Source: Orobanche coerulescens (taxonomy: Eukaryota > Streptophyta > Magnoliopsida > Lamiales > Orobanchaceae). From it: DNA of 64,000 nucleotides. Below the pieces are notes generated by a model. The model saw only the letters and a list, made by a program, of their open reading frames with translations. It had not been told where the DNA came from and searched no databases. Of the stretch, positions 56,462-64,000 are shown piece after piece (within the stretch, counting starts at the first letter, position 1; every line of letters begins with the position of its first letter). The position numbers were made by a program, and so were the translations under genes. The stretch is taken from the NCBI GenBank assembly GCA_033398695.1, contig CM065819.1, positions 2,095,501-2,159,500 of the forward strand. Direction: 5' to 3'.

Positions 56462-58336
56462 ATGAGAATACTGAGAAGCAATAAGATGCCATCAGCATGG
56501 AGGAAAAGTATTCTCGTCCCTTTGTATAAGAACAAAGATGATGTTCAAGATTGTTCTAATTATCGTGGAATTAAACTAATGAGTCATACCATGAAGTTGG
56601 GAGAACGAGTGATTGAACAAAGGATCAGGAAATGTGTGAAGATAACAGAAAATCAGTTTAGATTTATGCCTGGAAGATCGACCATGAAAGCAATTTATCT
56701 TATCCGGCAGTTGATGGAACATTATCGAGATAAAAAGAAAGATTTACATATGGTTTTTATTGATTTAGAGAAGGCATATGATAAATACTAGGGCTGGGAC
56801 TTTGGACCCGAATAACCGAAGATCCGAACCGAAATTGACATTTCGGTTCGGTTCGGTTCGGGTTTTATGAAAAAAATTATTTATAAATTTCGGGTTCGGG
56901 TCCTGCAATAAATTTCGGGTTCGTGTTCGGTTATTGTAATTTTAAAATTTCAATAACCGTACTACCCGAAATTAGTGACAATAACCGAACAAAATTTCGG
57001 GTTTTCCGGTTATTTTTGAAAATTTCGGGTTTTCCGGTTATTTCTGAAAATTTCGATTATTTCAAGTAATGTGAAAAATTTCGGTTCGGTTATTTCAAAA
57101 TTAAGCAAGTAATGTAAAAATTTCGGGTTTTTCGGTTATTTCTGAAAATTTCGGGTTGTAAATTTCGGTTCGGTTTTTTCGGTTTTTTGGTAAAATTACT
57201 TCGGTTCCTAGAAATTCGGTTCCTGGAGAAAAAAGTCAGGAACCGAACCCGAATTACATAACACATTTGGAACTTCGGTTCCTTGCTTTTTTTTCAAGAA
57301 ACCGAACTATCCCAGCCCTAATAAATACCAAGAAAAGTACTTTGGTGAGCCTTAGCAAAGAAGGGTATACCGCGGAAATATATTGACATTATAAAGGACA
57401 TGTATGAGGGAGCTAGTACAAGTGTACGTACAATGTTGGAAGGACAGAAGAATTCCCTATTACGATTGAGGTGCATCAAGGATCTGCTCTTAGTCATTTT
57501 CTCTTTGCATAGTCATGGACGAATTGACAAGAGAAATTCAAAATGACGTTCCGTGGTGTATGATGTTCGCAGATGATATTGTGTTGATTGATGAAACGAA
57601 AATTAGAGTGCAACAGAAATTGGAACTTTGGAGGGATACTTTGGAAGCTCGAGGCTTTAGGCTGAGCAGAAGTAAGACTGAATATATGAAGTGTAGGTTT
57701 AGCGAAAACAGTGATAGAGAGGCCGGGATGATCACATTTGGTGGGAAAGTTGTTCATGGATCCACTTTCTTTCGGTATCTTGGATCTATTATCCAAAAAG
57801 ATGGAGAGCTAGATGGCGATGTGGCTCACAGAATAAAGGCCGGGTGGTTGAAGTGAAAGAGTGCCGCAGGGGTTTTATGTGATCCTGACATGCCTCATAG
57901 ATTAAAGGGTAAATTTTACCGCACGGCAATTACGCCTGCTCTGTTATATGGCACCGAGTGTTCGGCTGTAAAACAGTGTCACGTTCAAAAGATGAATGTG
58001 GCGGAGATGCGCATGCTACGATGAATGTGTGGTCATACAAAAAAGGATCGGCTCAGAAATGAGTTGATTAGAGAGAAGGTAAGAGTTGCGGCTATAGAAG
58101 ACAAGATGATGGAAAATCGATTACGATGGTTTGGTCATGTGAGAAGAAGACCTGTTGATGCCCCAGTGAGGAGGCTAGAAAGTTGGGGAACAAGTAATGT
58201 TGTGAAAGGTAGAGGAAGACCCAAGAAAACTTGGATAAAGATGATTGAAAATGATATGCGGTTTCTTGGAATTGAAAGTATGGCGATAGAGAGGCAAATG
58301 TGGCGGGAAAGAATACGGATGGTGGATAAAATCTGA
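56462..58336 (+). pseudogene. LINE reverse transcriptase (RTE clade)
   Basis: RT blocks SAWRKSILVPLYKNK, CSNYRGIKLMSHTMKL, FRFMPGRSTMKAI, MVFIDLEKAYDK, then after the MITE a damaged GVHQGSAL-like block, the catalytic FADD (MMFADDIVLIDE, near 57570), GFRLSRSKTEYM and YLGSIIQKDGELD. The C-terminal part has RLRWFGHVRRRP and GRGRPKKTW. Two stops (near 57855 and 58022) stand where Trp is usual. It would prime reverse transcription at a DNA nick; this copy is inactive. Confidence 0.85.
56789..57320. mobile_element. hAT-type MITE in the LINE
   Basis: Ends TAGGGCTGGGA and TCCCAGCCCTA, with a perfect 8-bp duplication ATAAATAC (56781-56788, 57321-57328). The interior is built of short repeats of aatttcgggtt/ttcggttatt. 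532 bp, no frame. Confidence 0.85.
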
Positions 58337-58583
58337 TTCCTTTTTTTTATCTGTATTTTTTATTCCTATTTTCTTTTATTCCATGTTATCTTTTAATTTA
58401 TTTTTCAGGGTTTTTTTTTTAACATTCATTCTCTTTTTTATTTGCTTTTTTCTCTACTTTTTTTCCTCTTTTTCTCCTTTTATGTTATTTATGTAATGAT
58501 CATTGACGGTTTCAAAGTTTGATTCATGTTAGCCGACCCCAAATCATTCTGGGACTAAGACTTAGATGTTGTTGTTGTTGTTG

Positions 58584-59045
58584 ATAAACACATAATGACA
58601 ATAAAACATAACAATCTACAAAATACTTAATAATTAACAAAATTAAAGTGTCAGAACAATAAAAACAACTATAAAAGCATTATGAAAAAATATAAAAAAA
58701 AAAAGAAAAAGAGACATAATAGAGAGGCGCGACTAGGGGCAGGGCACTAAAAAGGTGCAGCGAGGCGCGCGTCTGACTGAGGTCGCCCGCCTTAGGGCTT
58801 AAAAGGCGATGTGCCCTTTTATCTAAGTTCCTTGAGCCTGAGGCGCGCCTTTAACAACTATGATTGTAATAATTATTGAAAATGGCCCATAAAGAAAAAC
58901 AAGAAAAAGATTGGACTTTACCTGTTGAAGCAGTTGTGATAAGCAGTTCTGAGATGTTTGAAACTTTAGCAGTTTTAAAATAAATTCGGTGAGTACATGG
59001 AATTTGGAGCAAGATATAACTCCTCCATATTAGGAAAAAAAATAC
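58584..59045. other. Non-coding DNA with a GC-rich repeat relic
   Basis: AT-rich, with a block at 58720-58860 of ggcgcgcg/cgcctt words (gaggcgcgac ... gaggcgcgcctttaa). It is probably an old non-autonomous element; no boundaries could be set. Confidence 0.35.
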
Positions 59046-59902
59046 CTAAGAAGCAGGGGTGCAGCTGTTTGGTACCGAACTGCGTAGGAGATACGTAGGG
59101 GTGCAGGGGTGCGGCGAAGTGCATACGGGGTGCGCCACGTGGCGTATCCCCGTATTTTGGAGCAGGGGTGCGGGAGAGGGGGTGCGGGAGGGGTATTGGC
59201 CGTAATTTTTTGGTCAAATTTTGAAGATATTAAAAAAGTCGGGACTTGCCTCAATTGAAGCCCTAATTTCCAATTGAAGGTGACAACCCATCGACCCATC
59301 TGTATCAACGACGGCAACCATCTCTTCATTTCGTCGCCTCTTCGATTCCGATAAGCCTTCATCAGCTCATCTCTTCATCGTCCCTTCGGTTTGATTTGTG
59401 TATGTTTCATCGATTCACCTTTCCTCGTTTCATCGACTGCTTCAGTGCTTTGTATATGTATGTTTGATTGATATCGTGACTCGATGTGTTGTATAGTGTA
59501 TATTTATTAGTGTTAGTGTGTCTATATTAGTGTATATATTATACTGTACTTCTGTTCGATTTTTTTTTCTTTTTTTTTTTTTTTTTGTAAATTGCCTTTT
59601 ATTATGTATTGTTCTGTTTGTTCTGTTCAAAAGGATCAATGTTATAATATTTTAAAGTACTAAGGATGGTTTAAGTTATGCTTTGTATTATTTGTTACTT
59701 TAATGAAACTTTTCACTCTTGCTTTCTAATATTTTTTTATTACATCTAAAATCATATATATATATATACATATATTTATATTTAAATATTTTTATATATG
59801 CCGTATCCCCCTGCACCCGAATCCCCATATTTTCAAATTTAGAGAATCCCCATATCTCCGTACTACGCACCCGCACCCGCACCCCGCACATGTGCTTCTT
59901 AA
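59046..59902. mobile_element. hAT-like non-autonomous element
   Basis: Ends CTAAGAAGCA and TGCTTCTTAA are inverted (one mismatch), flanked by a perfect 8-bp repeat AAAAATAC (59038-59045, 59903-59910). Subterminal GGGGTGCGGG/CCCGCACCC words lie at both ends (59050-59190; 59800-59890). 857 bp without a transposase. The flanking repeat is A-rich, so chance is a little likelier than usual. Confidence 0.65.
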
Positions 59903-59910
59903 AAAAATAC

Positions 59911-60780
59911 AGATAAGCCTTTGTATAAGGTACTTGGCCCAGTGCGACTACCCTTTTGTCTTAGAAACCTAATCACATATATATAAATTATCACTCTATT
60001 GTTAACAAGGTTGATTCAACCCAACATAGAATAAAAAACTGTCGACGAGCAGGGAAGTGTAGTCAATAATCAAAAGTCATAATAAGTTCACCTGACATGA
60101 TATCATTTCATAACCATCTGAAGCTAAACGAAACCTAAGCACAGTTCTAAGGTAGTCTGAATCACATATATATAGAAGCAAAGTTCCTCAATCTTCAAAT
60201 AATCAGGCTAATTTTGGCAATTCAATTAAACCCATTCAAGACCAAACATCAACTACAAAGGAACCGTAACCAGAAAATCTCAACAATATTCCCTCTCCAT
60301 TCTCAAATTCCAACTCGAGTATTGTTTGAGTCGATTGTGACTATCATTCTTAGTAGGTGTCAAGTTGACCCCGGAAGCTGAATTCTATGATACAGAACAA
60401 TGAAGAATGGAAAAGGGGTTTTTAAATTATTAAGGAGAATTGTAAATTTATTCAGAGGGATTGCTTACAATATAGAATCCGATGCTCACAAATAGATGTT
60501 TATGCGTTATTAAATTCCTAAAACGGAAAAGAAGAAAAAAAAAGAAAGAAGAGAAAAATTCCACACAGAGAGTAAGAAATTGGACCCTTGAATATGATAA
60601 AACGAGAACATACCTAAAGCAAAAAGGCAAGTAGGATACCGTAGATTGGGCGAGCAGCTTGAAGACGAAGCCAGATTGAGAAGCAGATATGAGGCATGGC
60701 GGACGGCGACGAGGCAGAACGACGAATAAAGTATCAAGACAGGAGGTATTAAGGCGAAATTATCTAGAAAATAATTTATC
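59911..60780. other. Intergenic DNA, no gene found
   Basis: Mixed composition and no long frame; a C/T-rich minus-strand stretch at 60510-60560. Nothing recognisable. Confidence 0.35.
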
Positions 60781-61003
60781 CATGTTCCGGGAATTATTAT
60801 TCCCGGGATGTGTCTTACCTAATACTGGTTGTAGATACATAGGTGGAAGGTTCTAGATCCTTTTAGAGGTAGTAGGATCCTATTAGATGTCTTACCTTAT
60901 CTAGGAATTCTATGTATGGAAGGATATATAAAGGCCTCTCTATCAGTGTTATGAATGCAATTGATTGACTCTATTTACAGTCTTTTTACTTTCTCCTGAA
61001 ACA
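60781..61003 (+). promoter_or_regulatory. LTR-like promoter with TATA box
   Basis: An inverted pair ttccgggaa..ttcccggga near 60785-60810, a TATA box (gatatataaagg, about 60921-60932), then ctcctgaaacacgttatcagcacg (60992-61015; split here as aaacacgttat and cagcacg). The order TATA, short leader, 'cgttatcagcac' is seen at the LTR/leader junction of some plant Copia elements. No second LTR in the window. Confidence 0.4.
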
Positions 61004-64000
61004 CGTTATCAGCACGTAATCTACCACTGAAAAAAAAATCGTCCAAAATTAACAAAAAAAAAACAGAAAAGTTGGATCTTCTAAACCCTAGCCGCCAACC
61101 ACATTCTTCAAGCCTCGCCACCACCGGCCATCAACCCTAGCTGAGTGCCTCGACCAGCCGCCGCCCTCGTCGGAATTCCAATCAGACCCTTCACCTCAGA
61201 TCGACATCATCAAAGCAACACCAGCTTCTGCTCCAGATCGAACCCAAAGCAGCACGACCCGTCAAATTCCAACCGGTTCTGACGGCCGTCCTCCACCAGG
61301 AACTACGACCCTAACCTCACCGACGATCAGCTCCAATACCGACCACCAAGACGTACGCCATCCACGGCCGATTCGCTGCCGGCAGACACGTGTCGCACCA
61401 AGCCGTCCGCCTCACGCTATATCGGCCCGCGTTTCTGAAACCAGCCCGCGTCCAGGAAGTCTATCCCGGCCTGAAAACGATCCAATTGCAGTACGGACCG
61501 GTTTCCAGTACCCGCTTCACCAAATCATATTTTTTCCTCCGAATGCGAAGTAAGAAAAAGAATCAGATCTTTCCTGTAAGAACTACAAGTTCAATAGTGG
61601 AGACGTGAAAAACGAGAGACGAGAATTTCCGCGCGTAAATTTTCTGCACAGCGCAGTCGTACTAAAAACATGTTTCCCAATTCGTTAACCATCGGATCGA
61701 TGTGAAATTTTGACAGAAACTTTCCAACAAAAATATCTGTATATTCAACGGTGAAGATCGGATTCTGAGTAATATCGACATCGAATCTACCAACAGAGCG
61801 ATTTTTATAATGAAATTTGGAGATCCGACCTCATCCAATACCGAGCTGCTGCATCGCCGCGCTCGAGTCCTTTTTCAGATGAATTATCGAGCCCAGTAGC
61901 CCTATCCGGGCGTTTCTCAACTCTCCATTTTTTTCCTACTTAATGATTCATTTGTTCATTGATTTGTACACTTATGAATCTTACCATATTTATGTTTTAC
62001 ATGAATATAGGAAAATATGTTGTTCATGACGACATGCGCGCTATGGAAAGAAGCCATATTTATTATCCCATTCAAGGATCCAAGTAAATATGGAACCGAG
62101 TATCCACGCAAATATGTTGCTCATGATGATGTGCATGCTATGGAGAAAAGCCAAATTTATTATCCCGTTTAAGAATCAAAGCAAATATAAAGCAAATATG
62201 GAACCAAGTACCCGTAAGACTTTATTAAAGTTCCCGTTTTTCAATTCCTCTCTTTTGGGAATTTTTTTTGGGGGAATTGGGTATTTGGGTTCTTTATCTC
62301 CCATGCGACTTTGTGGTGGATGAGACTATGAGAGGTGGTATCACTCTCGTATGTCGAAGTAAACTGTGTGACGGTCCTGGGGGAGTCACGGATAATTGTT
62401 GAAAGTCGATATTTGTGGTTGTTGCATACACCACGTTTTGGGTGGGATTTGACGTCGCGGTTTTGTCGATTTTAAACCAAACAATTGAAAAAAATGAACA
62501 TTGTCGGTAACGGTAAAGTTATGACTTGTTCATGATTAGTCACGGAATTGTGACGTACAAATGGGACAAACATCGATTGTGACGGATATGTCATGGTTAC
62601 AATCGATTTGTGATGGATTTGTCACGATGAATTGAGCGACCACCACGTTGGTCTTGACCCAATCCCATACTTGGAAAACTCCATCTTTCATCCTATTAAA
62701 ATAAAACATTGCATGTGGGTGTAGTCATGCACCGTCTCCTTGCAATATGATATATGAAAGAATGTACGAGTAATTCTCATGAATTTTAACATGTAAAGCA
62801 ATGGCATATTGCGGTAAATACATGAATTCGTTGACCTCGATTATAGTTCGTGTGACTATAGGTCCGAATACTTTTCTGAGTATTTGTTAAGGCATGTGCC
62901 TTACATATTTGACCATGTTTAGTCAATCTTAGTGGATGGTCAAGACGAGTTGGTTATGGTATATTCATTATGTCTCATGGTTCAAAATGCTTAATTATGA
63001 TGCACCGCGTTGTATTTATATAACATGGCTATTATGACGTATACTTGCAAATTGAGAATTAAAATACTTGGTTGATTTGATGCACTTTGATCATGACTAG
63101 GCGCATTCTCCTTGGTATTTGTTTATGCTTTGAAAGTTCAAACAAAATTAGTGGTTTTTAAACAGCCTTAGCTGTACCGACATTTCTACTTTCTCTGCAA
63201 GTCTACCAAGTTAGAGTTACCGAAAGGATCATTAGTCGAGATAAGAAATCGAGCACCCTGCTGCGTTTAGACGCACCTATGGCTGTTATTGCCATGTTTT
63301 TGCATCAACACTTATGCCATTGGATATGGTCTCAACCTTGTTTTCTCACTAAACTTGGGAAATACTAAAGCAGCCAATTAAAATATGCACTGTGATCTGA
63401 ATTTAATGATCTATGTGGTGGACAATATATGGATAGAAATATACGGAAGTCTAGTTTCCAGAATATCTGACTGTTCGTCCAAAGACTTCCTAACATGGGA
63501 GTTATAGCTGTTTTAGTGAAGAAAGGTCAAGCTGCGCGGAATTTTATTTCCAGCGATTGTGCTAACTTTTGTCTCAACCAACTTGGTTCCCATCTTAAAT
63601 TTGCAAGTGGTCTTATGACACGTATTTTTCAACCTCTTTTTGGCCGAGTTGTATGCTAAACTATCATCTTTCAAATGTTGAAAAACAGTTTCCTTGGGGA
63701 AGTCCAAAATACACACCCTTATAAGAAGGTCGAGCGTGTGCATGGTAGTGTTACACCATGCTTGTGTCGTAATTTTGCCCCTTAGGCATATAACCTTTCC
63801 ATGTTATGCACTCAATATGATAGATCATTTTGATCGTATTTGGTATAAAAATCTCTATGTTGTTAGAGTGTTCGCTATGCTCATGATTGTAAAATTTTGC
63901 AAGCGAAATTGAGTGCGTATTAAGCTATTTTCAAGGAACACGATATTTTTGGATTTCGGTTTATAAATCCATTGTGACTATGATGAATAGGTCATCACAA
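61004..64000 (+). other. Non-coding right end, possible element leader
   Basis: 61080-61460 is C-rich (aaaccctagccgcc type); the rest is AT-rich with scattered short repeats such as gatttgtcacg/gacggatatgtca (62570-62640). It contains the 97-bp tandem duplication listed separately. No protein motif is recognised, and none of the short frames looks like a gene. Confidence 0.35.
62013..62210. repeat. Tandem duplication, period 97 bp
   Basis: Aaatatgttg.tcatga begins at 62013 and 62110. Both copies continue with gctatgga and tttattatccc, and end in aaatatggaacc.agta. The second copy has a short extra aaagcaaatat. Confidence 0.75.

Larger units (their letters stand above)
56456..58583 (+). mobile_element. 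RTE-type LINE, 5' truncated
   Basis: RT coding sequence at 56462-56788 and 57329-58336, interrupted by a hAT MITE, then a 3' region ending gaccccaaatcattctggg and a TTG tail (58568-58583), typical of plant RTE elements. The endonuclease half is absent. No target duplication was found. Confidence 0.85.

Noticed and set aside
58720..58860. A tRNA- or rRNA-derived SINE in the GC-rich block
   Set aside because: No A/B boxes or target duplication could be identified.

Overview
This window is nuclear DNA of a flowering plant, and most of it is nested transposable elements. The signs are tRNA-iMet primer-binding sites (TGGTATCAGAGC type), Ty3 and Copia gag-pol with the chromodomain and YVDD signatures of plant lineages, hAT, Mutator, Harbinger and Stowaway relics, and one RTE-type LINE with a TTG tail. 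Nothing bacterial or organellar is visible. I saw no intact protein-coding gene. The only host-like gene is a diverged, probably dead, proteasome beta-subunit-like gene at 48.15-49.58 kb.

Layout, left to right. Bases 1-2968 hold old Ty3/LTR debris and a truncated hAT end. A minus-strand LTR (2969-3661 continued at 18560-19767) is split by a large non-autonomous LTR element (3662-18559, target duplication GGTTT, no coding capacity). The 3' LTR of that element is itself split by a minus-strand Ty3 chromovirus (11096-17066). A second minus-strand LTR (from 19991) is split by a Copia element (20241-40673, duplication CGTTA). The Copia pol is split by a Tekay-like Ty3 element (24156-36213), and the Ty3 integrase is split by a 2.9-kb minus-strand solo LTR (30219-33115). 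The Copia block is therefore nested four deep. At 42016-46190 lies a gag-only Copia-type element (TR-GAG structure). From 50.3 to 61 kb come a Stowaway-like MITE split by a Mutator-like foldback, a Harbinger-like MITE sitting in the terminal bases of another LTR, a nearly complete hAT transposon, an RTE LINE interrupted by a hAT MITE, and a further hAT-like element. The right end, 60.8-64 kb, looks like an LTR promoter, a primer site and a long non-coding leader.

Three features stand out. (1) Several LTR families carry dense arrays of a short near-palindrome just upstream of the TATA box, with a different palindrome in different families: TAGCGYACGCTA, TAACGTACGTTA, GTGCCGCGGCAC. (2) LTRs of the Ty3 group contain an intron-like segment of about 400 bp, with a conserved GC- or GT-type donor, an AG acceptor and tandem repeats inside. 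(3) The Copia leader has three antisense tRNA-like modules in tandem. The LTR elements carry nonsense lesions, many of them TAG or TGA at sites consistent with C-to-T decay of methylated DNA.

The autonomous Tekay-like element and the coding-free element share a leader (primer site plus a CTAGGT hairpin) and the sequence before the polypurine tract. This suggests that proteins of the first kind mobilised the second.
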